A stretch of 64,000 nucleotides of DNA from Acidobacteriota bacterium (lineage in GTDB: Bacteria; Acidobacteriota; Blastocatellia; Pyrinomonadales; Pyrinomonadaceae): contig CP065000.1 in NCBI GenBank assembly GCA_016700075.1, positions 372,001-436,000 of the forward strand, given 5' to 3'. Below, piece after piece: positions 17,434 through 26,693 of this stretch. The translations under genes were made by a program, and so were the position numbers. Every line of letters begins with the position of its first letter. Position 1 is the stretch's first letter. A model generated the notes under the pieces. The model was not told the DNA's origin. It saw only the letters and a list, made by a program, of their open reading frames with translations, and did not search any database.

Positions 17434-19341
17434 CTAGATCAACTCCGCGTTAAGCTCTTCCCATTCCCGGTAATGGGCGTTGACGCTTTCTTCGGCTTTA
17501 GTTAGCGCGTCCGTTAGTTCCTGAAGCCGCGGATAGTCCGCAGCTACTTCCGGTTCTGACATCTCACTTGTCAGCCGCAGTACTTCTTTTTCCATGTCCG
17601 GAAGCCGTTTTTCGATCTCTGCGATCCGCCGTTCTATCTGCTGACGTTGGTTTTTTGAGAATTTGGTTCGGGCGGCGTTCGGTGCAGATTTCACTACAAT
17701 TACGTTGGACCTCACGTTCTTATCATCGCTTGCTGCACGCCTGCTGTCCCGCCAATCGTGAAACTCGGTGTAATTCCCGTTGAAATCGAGAACTGTTCCA
17801 TCTGCCTCCAGCGATAGGATCTGTGTCGCGATACGATCAAGGAAAAAGCGGTCGTGGCTAACGGTTATGATCGTTCCCGGATATTCGTCCAATGCCGCTT
17901 CCAGTGCTTCTCGGGCCGGAATGTCCAGATGATTCGTCGGTTCGTCGAGTATCAAAACATTCTTCTGAGAGTAGATCAGTTTTGCTAGGGCCAGTCTTCC
18001 CTTTTCGCCGCCCGAAAGATCCCGTACCTTCTTTTCGATGTCTTCTCCGAAAAAAAGAAAACGTGCCAGAAACGACCGGACCTCACCATTTTCGACCATT
18101 GGAGCGACACGGCGAAACTCCGCGATCACGTCGTTTCCGTCATAGAGGTCGTCGAGTGACTGCGAATAATAGCCGATGTTAACCTTGGTTCCCCACGTCA
18201 CTCTGCCGGAGACCTCGCGGATCTGGCCGAGTAATGTTTTTAAAAGTGTAGTTTTGCCTGTACCGTTTGCACCAATTACACCGAGAACACCTCCGCGATG
18301 CAGGGAGATATTGATCGCTTTTGCAAGGACTGTGTCGCCATAGCCGATGGCGAGGTCTTCGGTAGTGAGAACATTGTTGCCTGTTCTTTCGACGTTCTTC
18401 AAATTGAAGTTTCCGCCATGCTTCTCGCTTCGGACGGCATCGATTCGCTCCATTCGCTCGAGCATGGTTCGGCGAGATTTTGCCTGCTTTGTCTTTTGAC
18501 CTTCCAGATTTCGGCGGATGAATTCCTGCGTCTTATTGATCAGCGCCTGCTGGTTTTCATATTCACGTTGCTGCTGTTCGCGTCGAAGCTCGCGCTCAAC
18601 GATGAACTTTGAATAATTCCCCTTATAACTGACAGCCTTGCCGTTCTCTATCTCAATGATCCTTTCGGCGGTGCGATCCAGGAAATAGCGGTCGTGGCTG
18701 ATGATCACAAACGCCTTGTCGATCTCCTTTAAATACCCCTCAAGCCATTCGACCGCATTTACGTCAAGATGATTCGTAGGCTCGTCAAGCAAGAGTAGAT
18801 CCGCATTCGACAGCAGTAAGCTAGCCATTCCCAGCCGGTTCTTTTGGCCGCCGGACAGGATCGCAGTGTCCATGTTCCACTGTTCTCGGCTGAATCCGAC
18901 ACCCAGCAGAACGGACTCGGCCTTGGCAGCATAAGTAAACCCGTCGGCGTGTTCGAACTCCGTCTGAAGATCCGCGTAACGCTCAAGGATCGCATCAGAA
19001 TGGTCGGTTTCCATCTGTCTTTCCAAGCGTCGCATTTCGGCCTCAATATCATGGATCTGCTTGAAGGCCGACAAAGCAGCGGTGTGAACCGTGTCACCGG
19101 CCCCAAAATCAACGTGCTGATCCAACAAGCCGATGCGGAGGCCGTTCATCTTTACGACCGCCCCCTCGTCGGGCGACTCGGCTCCTGTAAGCAAACGAAA
19201 CAGCGTGGTCTTACCTGCGCCGTTACGCCCAACCAGTCCGACCTTTTCGCCGGGGTTGATCTGGAACGACACACCTCGGAGAACCTCGTTGCCTCCGTAG
19301 GATTTGGTGATGTCAGAGAAGCGAAACAACACAATGGACAA
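17434..19341 (-). CDS. ABC-F family ATPase
   Basis: A 635-residue soluble protein with two ABC ATPase domains and no membrane part. It belongs to the ABC-F class that acts on ribosomes (EttA/Uup type). Walker A of the first domain is G-R-N-G-A-G-K-T-T (38-46), with signature L-S-G-G-Q. A charged interdomain P-site tRNA-interaction linker lies at about 240-300. The second domain has G-A-N-G-T-G-K-T-T and L-S-G-G-E-K-G-R. A C-terminal coiled coil (about 550-635) resembles the Uup DNA-binding or CTD extension. Start is uncertain: only TTG (19341), GTG (19332) or TTG (19329) fit, none has a Shine-Dalgarno sequence, and a terminator lies immediately upstream. Confidence 0.93.
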   Translation of the reverse strand: MSIVLFRFSDITKSYGGNEVLRGVSFQINPGEKVGLVGRNGAGKTTLFRLLTGAESPDEGAVVKMNGLRIGLLDQHVDFGAGDTVHTAALSAFKQIHDIEAEMRRLERQMETDHSDAILERYADLQTEFEHADGFTYAAKAESVLLGVGFSREQWNMDTAILSGGQKNRLGMASLLLSNADLLLLDEPTNHLDVNAVEWLEGYLKEIDKAFVIISHDRYFLDRTAERIIEIENGKAVSYKGNYSKFIVERELRREQQQREYENQQALINKTQEFIRRNLEGQKTKQAKSRRTMLERMERIDAVRSEKHGGNFNLKNVERTGNNVLTTEDLAIGYGDTVLAKAINISLHRGGVLGVIGANGTGKTTLLKTLLGQIREVSGRVTWGTKVNIGYYSQSLDDLYDGNDVIAEFRRVAPMVENGEVRSFLARFLFFGEDIEKKVRDLSGGEKGRLALAKLIYSQKNVLILDEPTNHLDIPAREALEAALDEYPGTIITVSHDRFFLDRIATQILSLEADGTVLDFNGNYTEFHDWRDSRRAASDDKNVRSNVIVVKSAPNAARTKFSKNQRQQIERRIAEIEKRLPDMEKEVLRLTSEMSEPEVAADYPRLQELTDALTKAEESVNAHYREWEELNAELI

Positions 19342-19344
19342 TCA

Positions 19345-19381
19345 GAAAAAGCAAAAGGCAAAACAACGTTCTGCCTTTTGC
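19345..19381 (-). terminator. Strong intrinsic terminator after the parvulin gene
   Basis: Perfect ten-base-pair stem GCAAAAGGCA / TGCCTTTTGC followed on the minus strand by TTTTT. It ends only a few bases before the first possible start codon of the ABC-F gene, leaving no room for a separate promoter between them. Confidence 0.8.
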
Positions 19382-19408
19382 CTTGGATGTAATGGTATCC
19401 GATCTACG

Positions 19409-20677
19409 CTACTTCTTTTCCGCGGAATTAGCAGCGTTTGACCCTGCTGCGGTGTTCGAAGCCGTATTCGAATTCCCGTTTGCTGACGTATTAGCCGCGG
19501 AGTTCGCATTCGCTGCTGTATTCGAATTCGCAGCGGTGTTCGAGCTCGACTCACCGTTCATCGAACCGGCAGGGCGTGCCCCGCTCAATTCGTTGGGGTT
19601 GTCGACAACCTTCTTAGCCAAGAAATTCTCTATCTTAGCTTCGTTCATAGCCACAGCCTGATACGACGCTGCCAATAGCTGCTTGCGGTTCTCGACCAGA
19701 AGCTGCTGTATCTGCGGACGCACATCAGGGCTTTCGAGCGTAAGATTTTCATCCTTCTCGATGCGTTCTACGAGCTTGAAAATATAGTAGCGGCCGCTAA
19801 TGTTCAGAGCATTCGTTATTTGTCCGACCGTAAACTGAGGGTTCATAAAACCCGCAGCTAGCTGAGGATAATTTTGCTTCAGATCATCCTCGCTAAGATA
19901 TCCCATGTCCCCGTTCTGAAGACGGCTGGGATCTTCGCTATATTCACGAGCCAAAGCACCAAAATCGCTTGCGGGCTGCGAAACCTTTGCAAGAACCTCT
20001 TTGACCCTCTGTTCCGCTTCGGCCTGGTTGCGCGTAGTGTCACCCTGGCCGCCGTCGGCCGGATCGACGACGATCGCCGCCAGACGGACGCCGCGTTTTT
20101 TAATGAACATCTCCGGATTGCCTTTATAGAACTGCTCGATCTCGCTGTCTTTAGGGTTCTCGATACGGCCGGTGACCTTGTCAACGAGTTTCGCTATAGC
20201 CAATGCCTTCTTGATGTCGTCACGAAATGATTTTTCAGTTAACCCGGCTTCCGACATTCTTCGATCGAATTCCTCGGCCGACATCCGGCTTTCCACCTTT
20301 CGCTTATTTATCTCAACCGTGATCTCGTCATCTGTCGGAACGAGATTCTCCTTTTCGGCTTTCTGGAACATCACTTCCTGCTCGATGAGGTTCTGAAGGA
20401 CCTGAAGTCTTGCGCCGGCAAGTTCGAGAGGCGAAAATTTTGATTCCTGCCCTTGAGCCTGCTGTTTGACCGACCGGTCAACCTCTTCCATCGTGATGAT
20501 CTTGCCGTTGACCTTTGCCGCAGTTTCGTTAGGGTCAACCTTGCCCGGACCACCGGCCGAAGGTGTACCGTTGCCGCAAGCCGCCGCGAAAACCGAGATC
20601 CCGGCGATCGCGATTGCGAGGGTAGATCTGAAATTGAACTTTTGCACTAGTGCCATTACTCCTTGAGTGTTTCTCAT
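19409..20677 (-). CDS. PpiC/SurA-like peptidyl-prolyl isomerase lipoprotein
   Basis: A 422-residue exported foldase. The hydrophobic signal (about 18-33) ends in a lipobox-like F-A-A-A-C, suggesting a lipoprotein. A SurA_N-type helical domain (about 50-165, V-N-G-K-I-I-T start) precedes a parvulin rotamase domain (about 175-290) with a D-M-G-Y-L motif. The last 50 residues are almost only Asn, Ala, Ser and Thr, ending E-K-K, an unusual low-complexity tail. It probably helps outer-membrane or secreted proteins fold in the periplasm. A second in-frame ATG at 20656 follows AAGGAG at very short spacing and could be the true start. Divergent from rpmB. Confidence 0.88.
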   Translation of the reverse strand: MRNTQGVMALVQKFNFRSTLAIAIAGISVFAAACGNGTPSAGGPGKVDPNETAAKVNGKIITMEEVDRSVKQQAQGQESKFSPLELAGARLQVLQNLIEQEVMFQKAEKENLVPTDDEITVEINKRKVESRMSAEEFDRRMSEAGLTEKSFRDDIKKALAIAKLVDKVTGRIENPKDSEIEQFYKGNPEMFIKKRGVRLAAIVVDPADGGQGDTTRNQAEAEQRVKEVLAKVSQPASDFGALAREYSEDPSRLQNGDMGYLSEDDLKQNYPQLAAGFMNPQFTVGQITNALNISGRYYIFKLVERIEKDENLTLESPDVRPQIQQLLVENRKQLLAASYQAVAMNEAKIENFLAKKVVDNPNELSGARPAGSMNGESSSNTAANSNTAANANSAANTSANGNSNTASNTAAGSNAANSAEKK

Positions 20678-20691
20678 TATCTTGACTTAAC

Positions 20692-20721
20692 TTGACTGGG
20701 TAAAACCCAATTTGATACAAA
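20692..20721 (+). promoter_or_regulatory. Probable rpmB promoter
   Basis: TTGACT (20692-20697), 18 bases, TACAAA (20716-20721), about 60 bases upstream of the rpmB start. An overlapping TTGACT lies ten bases earlier. Confidence 0.4.
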
Positions 20722-20780
20722 TATTAGTTTGAGCCGTCAACGGCCCAACTGAAAGTAACCGTCCTCGGGAGGAAAACATT

Positions 20781-20975
20781 ATGGCAAAACGCTGCGATAT
20801 ATGCGGGAAAGGCCCGCAGTTCGGAAACAATGTTTCACACGCAAACAACAAAACGCGGAGGCGTTTTAACCCTAACCTTCAGCCCGTAAGGGTGCAGCTG
20901 CCTGCCGGCGGCAATGCCAAAATGAAGGTTTGTACGCGTTGTATAAAGTCAGGCCGGATAACAAAAGCCGCCTAA
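20781..20975 (+). CDS. rpmB: 50S ribosomal protein L28
   Basis: A 64-residue basic ribosomal protein. It starts [10 protein letters not shown] and has [14 protein letters not shown], the L28 signature. Two CxxC pairs (C5/C8 and C52/C55 by count) show this is the zinc-binding form. GGGAGG lies about nine bases upstream. A terminator follows. Confidence 0.97.
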   Translation: MAKRCDICGKGPQFGNNVSHANNKTRRRFNPNLQPVRVQLPAGGNAKMKVCTRCIKSGRITKAA

Positions 20976-21005
20976 CTTCCACCGAGGTTTTCAAATAACA
21001 AGGAT

Positions 21006-21039
21006 GCCCGAGCCGGCTCATCGCGGTTCGGGCTTTCTT
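21006..21039 (+). terminator. Intrinsic terminator after rpmB
   Basis: Stem GCCCGAGCCG / CGGTTCGGGC (one G-T pair) with a short loop, followed by TTTCTT. It overlaps the 3' end of the convergent RidA gene. Confidence 0.75.
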
Positions 21040-21418
21040 AATCTAACAATGCCACGCACTCGATCTCGACCCGAGCATCGCGAGGAAGCCTAGCGGCCTG
21101 AACCGTAGCCCTGGCCGGCTTTGACTCACCGAACACACCTGCGTAGATCTCGTTCATAACCGCGAAATCATTCATATCCGCAAGAAAGACCGTGGTCTTG
21201 ACCACATTCCCAATGCTGCTGCCGGCTGCATCGAGTACCGCTGAAAGATTCTTCAGGACCTGCCTCGTCTGCTCTTCGATACCACCGGGAACAAATTCCC
21301 CTGTCGCCGGATCGATGGGTATCTGACCCGAGCAATAAACCATGCCGTTCACCGAAACCGCTTGGGAATAGGGCCCGATCGCACCCGGAGCATTTTCTGT
21401 GGAGACGATCTTCTTCAT
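21038..21418 (-). CDS. ridA: RidA-family enamine/imine deaminase
   Basis: A 126-residue trimeric protein of the RidA (YjgF/YER057c/UK114) family. These hydrolyse reactive enamine/imine intermediates such as 2-aminoacrylate released by PLP enzymes, including threonine/serine dehydratases like the one at 3469. Visible motifs are [11 protein letters not shown] near the start, [17 protein letters not shown], and the active-site arginine in K-P-A-R-A-T-V near the end, followed by V-E-I-E-C-V-A. ATG at 21418 is chosen because the family begins M-K-K-I-V-S-T; an upstream in-frame extension is not family-like. Confidence 0.92.
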   Translation of the reverse strand: MKKIVSTENAPGAIGPYSQAVSVNGMVYCSGQIPIDPATGEFVPGGIEEQTRQVLKNLSAVLDAAGSSIGNVVKTTVFLADMNDFAVMNEIYAGVFGESKPARATVQAARLPRDARVEIECVALLD

Positions 21419-21512
21419 AAGAACGGATCTGCCCGTACGTCGGGCAAAAGGCAAATTATAGCGAATAGAGGGGCAAAAGAAAAGGAGACGTGATGTTATT
21501 GGCTCGTTCAGA

Positions 21513-23720
21513 TCAGCTATTTACTCTTTCAACTGCGAGAACCCCCGGAACCTGTTCGATCGCGCTGATCACCCGATCCAAATGCTTCTTGTCATGGACC
21601 TCGACTGTGACCTCGATCAGTCCCGTGTCATCGCGTGACACATTCGCACGGGCGTCGCGGATGCCGGTCTTGATCTCAGCAATGGCATTGGTAATCCCGG
21701 CGAGCATACCTGTTCGATTTTCGGTCGTGGCGAGCAGCTGAACAGCTTGTATGTGATCGTCCGTGGTCTTGGCCCAACTGACATCAACAATGCGGTCCTT
21801 GTTCACCATTAAATAGGACATATTCTTGCAACGCTTATTATGGACGACTATCCCTTTGTCTAGGGATATATAACCCACAATTTCTTCGCCGCGGAGAGGA
21901 TTGCAGCACTTGGCACGGGTAATAAGCAAATTATCGACGCCGTTGACCACGATTGCATCATCCGGCATCCCAATGAACTTGCGGGCCGCCTTGACCGCTG
22001 ACTTCAGCCGAGTCTCTTTTCTACCTTCGGGGTCCAGCTCCTTGAACTTTTCCGCGCCCAAATGTTTTGCGATCACGTTGCGCGGCAGGGTCTTACCGTA
22101 GCCGACCGAAGCGAATAGGTCATCGGGCCGGCTTAGTCCATAGTCGTTGGCGATTCGCTTGATCTCTGCCTCGTTATTCAGGAATTTCTTGACGGTCAAA
22201 CGAAATCTTTCGGCCTCTTTTTCGAGCATCTTGCGGCCCAGCTCGATTGATTCCCGCCGCTGTTCCTGCGATATCCAATGCCGGATCCTGCTACGTGCGC
22301 GGGCCGTCTGAACAAAGTTAAGCCAGTCGCCCGAAGGCTTTGAATCCTTGGTAGTGAGGATCTCGACAACGTCCCCGTTGTGCAATTCACTGCGAAGAGG
22401 AACGATGCGGCCGTTCACCTTTGCACCTGTACAGGAATCGCCTATGTCCGAGTGAATGGTGTAGGCAAAATCTATCGGCGTCGCCCCACGCGGAAGCTGG
22501 ATCACCTTGCCCTGCGGCGTAAATGTGTAAACATCCTTGGGATAAAGGTCGAGCTTCAGACTTTCTACAAAATCCTCTGAGTCGCTGGCCCTTTCCGAGT
22601 CTTCTACCAATGGCAGTAAGAGGCGTTCGACGGTCTTTCGAAGTTCGTCGAGATTCTCTTCCTCTTCGGCCGCGCCCAACTTCTTCTCTTTGTAACGCCA
22701 ATGTGCAGCGACGCCCTCTTCCGCGATGTGATGCATTTCTTCTGTACGGATCTGAACCTCAAACGGTTGTCCGTTCTCGCCAATGACCGAGGTGTGCAGA
22801 GACCTGTACAGGTTGTCACGAGGAATTCCGATCCAATCCTTGAAACGTTCCGGGACCGGCGTCCACACGTCATGGATGACACTCATCGTAAGATAGCAAT
22901 ACTTTTTGTCGTTCGGCGTTATCACCCTGGCTGCGATCAGATCGTAAACCTGTTCTATACGGATCTTCTGCTTTTTCAGCTTTTTCCAAAGCGAATAGAG
23001 GCGCTTTACGCGGCCTTCGATGGCAACAAACGGTATATCGTTCTCACGAAGTTTTTCAGCGATGGTGGACTTTATCTTCTCAAGATTGGCTTCAAGTTCG
23101 GGACGCCGTGCATCTACTTGGCGAGCCAGACGGCGATATTCGTCAGGATACAGATTTTGAAACGCCAGATCCTCCAACTCACCGCGTATCTTACCCATGC
23201 CGAGCCGGTGTGCTATCGGAGCATATATATCCAATGTTTCCTGTGATATACGTTCCCGCTTTTCAGGTTTTAAGAACTGCATCGTCCGCATGTTGTGCAG
23301 ACGGTCGGCCAATTTGATCAGCACCACGCGAACATCCGTGATCATGGCAAGAACCATTTTACGCACATTCTCAGCCTGCTGTTTCTCTTTCGGGAGATCG
23401 CTGATATTAGCGATCTTTGTAAGACCGTCGACCAGCAGAGCGACCTCGTCACCAAAGTACTCTTTGATCGTCTTGAGGTCGACCAGCGTGTCCTCGACGA
23501 CATCATGCAAAAGGCCGGTCGAAACGCTGACGTCATCGAGCCGCATATCAGCCAGAATGTCGGACACTTCGAGTGGGTGAACAAGATAAGGTTCGCCGGA
23601 CGCCCTCATCTGACCACGATGATGCAACGCGGAAAACAAATAGGCTCGACGGATCATCTCCGTATCGGCTCCCGGCCGATTGTGCTGAACCTTTTCTATG
23701 ATGTCCTCGATCCGGATCAT
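21513..23720 (-). CDS. rel: Bifunctional (p)ppGpp synthetase/hydrolase
   Basis: A 735-residue RelA/SpoT homologue controlling the stringent response. The HD hydrolase domain has intact metal ligands (H48, H72-D73 in L-L-H-D-V-V-E-D, later D-R-L-H-N-M-R), so degradation of ppGpp is expected. The synthetase domain (about 240-350) shows [11 protein letters not shown] (about 395-455, with [11 protein letters not shown]), a zinc-finger/helical region with C-C-N-P-L, and a C-terminal ACT domain (about 660-735) follow. All expected domains of a long bifunctional Rel are present. The terminator of the upstream TPR gene ends about 13 bases before this start codon. Confidence 0.96.
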   Translation of the reverse strand: MIRIEDIIEKVQHNRPGADTEMIRRAYLFSALHHRGQMRASGEPYLVHPLEVSDILADMRLDDVSVSTGLLHDVVEDTLVDLKTIKEYFGDEVALLVDGLTKIANISDLPKEKQQAENVRKMVLAMITDVRVVLIKLADRLHNMRTMQFLKPEKRERISQETLDIYAPIAHRLGMGKIRGELEDLAFQNLYPDEYRRLARQVDARRPELEANLEKIKSTIAEKLRENDIPFVAIEGRVKRLYSLWKKLKKQKIRIEQVYDLIAARVITPNDKKYCYLTMSVIHDVWTPVPERFKDWIGIPRDNLYRSLHTSVIGENGQPFEVQIRTEEMHHIAEEGVAAHWRYKEKKLGAAEEEENLDELRKTVERLLLPLVEDSERASDSEDFVESLKLDLYPKDVYTFTPQGKVIQLPRGATPIDFAYTIHSDIGDSCTGAKVNGRIVPLRSELHNGDVVEILTTKDSKPSGDWLNFVQTARARSRIRHWISQEQRRESIELGRKMLEKEAERFRLTVKKFLNNEAEIKRIANDYGLSRPDDLFASVGYGKTLPRNVIAKHLGAEKFKELDPEGRKETRLKSAVKAARKFIGMPDDAIVVNGVDNLLITRAKCCNPLRGEEIVGYISLDKGIVVHNKRCKNMSYLMVNKDRIVDVSWAKTTDDHIQAVQLLATTENRTGMLAGITNAIAEIKTGIRDARANVSRDDTGLIEVTVEVHDKKHLDRVISAIEQVPGVLAVERVNS

Positions 23721-23733
23721 TTGGTCTGCCGCC

Positions 23734-23776
23734 GAAAAAAGAAGCGGCGCTCAATTAAATTGTAATTGAGCACCGC
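23734..23776 (-). terminator. Strong terminator between TPR gene and rel
   Basis: A 14-base-pair stem GCGGTGCTCAATTA / TAATTGAGCGCCGC (one G-T pair), then TTCTTTTTT on the minus strand. Downstream GCGGC could pair with the GCCGC at the base of the 3' arm, a possible alternative fold. It lies between the TPR gene stop (23799) and the rel start (23720). Confidence 0.8.
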
Positions 23777-23798
23777 GTAAGTTGAAAAGAAATCTTCG

Positions 23799-24764
23799 CT
23801 ATTGTTTCTGTTCTTCCGGCTTCTTGGTTTCAGCTGCTGCCGCTGCAACGCGTTCTTCGATCTCAGCCTGGATCTTTTTGACCACATCGCTGATCTCGAG
23901 GAATTTATCACGGGCCGCATCAGACTCCGTCTTCAGACGATCACGGTCTTCGTTGCGTCCATCCATTTCAGCTACCCTCATGGCCTGAACCATAAGGCTT
24001 GCTCTGTACGAACGAGCAGATTCGAATACTTTCAGAAGATCCTGTGCTTTCTTGAGATCGGCATCAGACATGCCCTTGATGTCGAGTGATTTTGCGTTCT
24101 TCACCTGATCGGGCTCTAGTGCCACTGCACGTTCAATGAGCTGTCGGCCTTCCTCAACGCATTTCTTAAGTTCTTCGAACTCTTCCGGCTTCTCAGGTTT
24201 TACGAACTGGAAAGCAGGTTTACCATCCTTGGTTATGGTCTTCTTTGTTTTATCCGTGTCCGTGATATCGTTGGCGCACGTGTTCTTTTTGGCGGACAAT
24301 GAGGTCAGGGCCTCTGCTCGCTGTTCAGGAGCGATGTCGTTGTTGTTGGCACGAGCGGTCACCCATTTGAGCCAGTCATCACTACGCTGGAGGTTCTCGT
24401 AGAGACTGGCAATGGCTTTGTACGAACTCTGATCGCCCGGATTCATCGCTAGGGCCTTCTGGTACTCTGAGATAGCTTCTTCCGCTTTGGCGGTGTCAGA
24501 TCGATTCCCGATGTACTCTGAATGCAATGTTCTAGCTAGGAAGACCTGTGCGGTCTGGCCTTCAAGATACTCACCGTTCGGGTCGCGTGCGATAGCCGCT
24601 CGGAAGAGTTCCTCAGCTTCTTTGAACTTACGGTCCTTGTAAGCCTTTGAACCGTCAACAAGGTTCTTACGCGCGAGGACGCGATTGTAATAGGAGCAAT
24701 TCGCTCCGACCAAAACGGTTATTGTTAGTAAAACAAGAACCCCTAAACGAGAGAATCTCATCAT
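23799..24764 (-). CDS. Exported TPR protein
   Basis: A 321-residue protein with an N-terminal hydrophobic signal (about 5-20) followed by a cysteine in V-G-A-N-C; the Asn at -1 is not a normal lipobox, so lipidation is doubtful. Tetratricopeptide repeats occupy about 28-140 (K-F-K-E-A-E-E-L-F, A-I-S-E-Y-Q-K-A-L-A-M-N-P). The rest is charged helix, ending in an Ala/Glu/Lys-rich tail. It follows the ExbB-ExbD-ExbD-TonB genes on the same strand (72-base gap) and is followed by a terminator, so it is probably the last gene of that unit. Role unknown; scaffold in the envelope is inference. Confidence 0.8.
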   Translation of the reverse strand: MMRFSRLGVLVLLTITVLVGANCSYYNRVLARKNLVDGSKAYKDRKFKEAEELFRAAIARDPNGEYLEGQTAQVFLARTLHSEYIGNRSDTAKAEEAISEYQKALAMNPGDQSSYKAIASLYENLQRSDDWLKWVTARANNNDIAPEQRAEALTSLSAKKNTCANDITDTDKTKKTITKDGKPAFQFVKPEKPEEFEELKKCVEEGRQLIERAVALEPDQVKNAKSLDIKGMSDADLKKAQDLLKVFESARSYRASLMVQAMRVAEMDGRNEDRDRLKTESDAARDKFLEISDVVKKIQAEIEERVAAAAAETKKPEEQKQ

Positions 24765-24836
24765 TTGACTCCATTCATTGCCATCCGGCCCTCATTGTTC
24801 CGACAAACGTTGCAGGAACAGCCGGTAGACGGCATA

Positions 24837-25319
24837 TCAATTTGCAAGATCGTCTATCTGTAAGCCGATAGGCGAGGCTCCGGCTACTTTTGCCGCGTCG
24901 ATAACCTTCACCACATCACCATATCGCATCGACTTCGGCGACTTAATGAATATGGTCTTCTCAACCTCGTTTGTTCCTTCCCGGAAGACACCGTTATTGG
25001 TGCGGTCCTGAAAGATCGCTTTAAGGCGATTGCTAAGAGGTTCAGTATCCGTAATATTACCGAACGCCTCGTTGTTCAGCGTTATGCCGCCGGTCTCCCG
25101 ATTCAGAGCGACAACAAGCGTAAGCGGATTAGGCTTAACATTTGCCTGCTGCTGCTCCGGTTTCGGTTCGGCCGGCACTTTCGCCTCAAATCGACTCGGC
25201 TTCATCGGCGTGATGACCATAAAGATGATCAGCAGCACTAGAAGAACGTCGATCAGCGGCGTCACATTAATATGTGGGGAAGCTCCTTCATTTCCGGAGC
25301 TCGGCATTGACATTCCCAT
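24837..25319 (-). CDS. ExbD/TolR-family biopolymer transport protein, second
   Basis: A 160-residue single-span protein. The N-terminal cytoplasmic piece is followed by the family motif I-N-V-T-P-L-I-D-V-L-L-V-L-L-I-I-F (about 18-35), which contains the proton-relay aspartate. The periplasmic domain ends with an I-G-L-Q-I-D-D-L type motif. It works with ExbB-type channels to energise TonB or Tol. It is the second ExbD in the operon, separated from the first by a strong hairpin. Tandem ExbD genes with different periplasmic domains are common in TonB-rich bacteria. Confidence 0.93.
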   Translation of the reverse strand: MGMSMPSSGNEGASPHINVTPLIDVLLVLLIIFMVITPMKPSRFEAKVPAEPKPEQQQANVKPNPLTLVVALNRETGGITLNNEAFGNITDTEPLSNRLKAIFQDRTNNGVFREGTNEVEKTIFIKSPKSMRYGDVVKVIDAAKVAGASPIGLQIDDLAN

Positions 25320-25338
25320 AACTTCAATTGCGTCAATA

Positions 25339-25359
25339 CCGCCGCAGAAACTGCGGCGG
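25339..25359. other. Perfect hairpin between the two ExbD genes
   Basis: CCGCCGCAG / CTGCGGCGG, nine perfect base pairs around a three-base loop, between stop and start of adjacent operon genes. No T-run follows, so it is not a standard terminator; it may stabilise or process the mRNA. Confidence 0.6.
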
Positions 25360-25364
25360 GACCT

Positions 25365-25808
25365 TTAATTCTGACCGTCGCCACCTTTTTTCTTATCCGC
25401 GACAAGGCCTATCTTATCGATGTCCTGTCGTCGAATCGTCTCGATGGCTTGAACCACACGTCCGTAATCAACATCCACTCCGCTCTTGATATACACGATG
25501 CGTTTGTCGGGCGTCCTGCCCTCCATTCGACGCTTGACCACATCGCCCATCGCATCCAACGGAAACTGCTCTTTACCAATGTAAAAATTGCTGTTGTCCG
25601 GGATGGCGATAACGACCGACGTGTCTTTCGCAATATCAGGGTCCTCATCAGGACTCATCATGTCGCGGGGCAGATTAACGGAGACACCCTGTTGTAGAAG
25701 TGGTGTGACGATCATAAAAATGATCAGCAGCACCAACATCACGTCCACCATTGGTGTCACGTTGATCTCGGAGTTATATTCCTCGGTTCCACCGATACTC
25801 ATGCCCAT
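25365..25808 (-). CDS. ExbD/TolR-family biopolymer transport protein, first
   Basis: A 147-residue single-span protein with the motif I-N-V-T-P-M-V-D-V-M-L-V-L-L-I-I-F and the conserved membrane aspartate. The periplasmic domain contains K-R-I-V-Y-I-K-S-G-V-D-V-D-Y-G-x-V, typical of ExbD. The tail is short and basic. Placed 33 bases after the ExbB-type gene, with which it should form the proton-driven motor. Confidence 0.94.
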   Translation of the reverse strand: MGMSIGGTEEYNSEINVTPMVDVMLVLLIIFMIVTPLLQQGVSVNLPRDMMSPDEDPDIAKDTSVVIAIPDNSNFYIGKEQFPLDAMGDVVKRRMEGRTPDKRIVYIKSGVDVDYGRVVQAIETIRRQDIDKIGLVADKKKGGDGQN

Positions 25809-25841
25809 AGCATTGTTCTCCTAAACTACTGACGAACTAAC

Positions 25842-26588
25842 TTAACGGGCGCCTTTTGCACGCTGTCTGATGAAGTAATCGACGAGTTCCGATGCCGAGT
25901 TGTTCATTTCAACGCTAAAGCTTGTGACCTTATTCGTAAAGTAGTTGAAAAGCCACACACCCGGAATTGCAACGAGAATACCGAACGCTGTAGCGACAAG
26001 GGCCTCTGCGATAGCGCCGCCGACCGCACCGATACCGGCCGATTCGTTCACCGCCAAAGCCTGGAACGCACCGATGATACCGACGACGGTTCCGAACAGT
26101 CCGACGAACGGAGCGGTAGAACCGACGGTTGCGAGACCCGAAAGGCCGCGTTTGAGTTCGGCTGTCTTGACAGCAATTGCACGGTCAAGAGCACGCTTCG
26201 ACGCTTCCATCTCGTCCGCGGTGATCTCTCCGCTGCCCTGATGAGCTGCGAATTCTTTCAGACCGCTCGAAACGACCATAGCGAGGTGCGAATCTTTATG
26301 CTTGTCGCTAATGTTGATCGCTTCCTCGATATTGCTGTTCTTAAGGGCCTGTGCGACCTTCGGTGCATACTGACGGGACTGTGCTTTCGCCTTGTTATAG
26401 GTAAGCCAGCGCTCAATACCAACAGCGATCAGGTAAACCGACTGGATAAGGAGGGTAATGATAACCCCCCAACCCGGGATCGTAAGGCTCTGTGCGATAT
26501 CGTAGATACCGAAAGATACGCCCTCTCCGGCGAACATCAAAAATAAGCCCGAAAAGTCAGTTCCGATCAGGCTGCTAACAAAAGTCAT
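25842..26588 (-). CDS. MotA/TolQ/ExbB proton-channel protein
   Basis: A 248-residue inner-membrane protein with three membrane spans (about 36-58, 140-162, 180-205). The family region contains G-L-F-G-T-V-V-G-I-I-G-A-F and A-L-V-A-T-A-F-G-I-L-V-A-I-P. It forms the pentameric channel that couples proton flow to TonB through the ExbD dimers. A strong GGAGG precedes the ATG. Gene order is TonB-like, ExbB, ExbD, ExbD, TPR protein. Confidence 0.94.
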   Translation of the reverse strand: MTFVSSLIGTDFSGLFLMFAGEGVSFGIYDIAQSLTIPGWGVIITLLIQSVYLIAVGIERWLTYNKAKAQSRQYAPKVAQALKNSNIEEAINISDKHKDSHLAMVVSSGLKEFAAHQGSGEITADEMEASKRALDRAIAVKTAELKRGLSGLATVGSTAPFVGLFGTVVGIIGAFQALAVNESAGIGAVGGAIAEALVATAFGILVAIPGVWLFNYFTNKVTSFSVEMNNSASELVDYFIRQRAKGAR

Positions 26589-26693
26589 GGTTTTTCCTCC
26601 AAAGAATTGAAAAAATATCTGCTACGATTGCAAAACTCTAATGCTTTCAAAACTACAGGGGCGGCAAATACCACCCCTGCGTGAAATGCCGCA

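Noticed and set aside
23799..24764. Lipoprotein assignment for the TPR protein
   Set aside because: The cysteine follows V-G-A-N; asparagine directly before it does not fit a normal lipobox, so only export is claimed.
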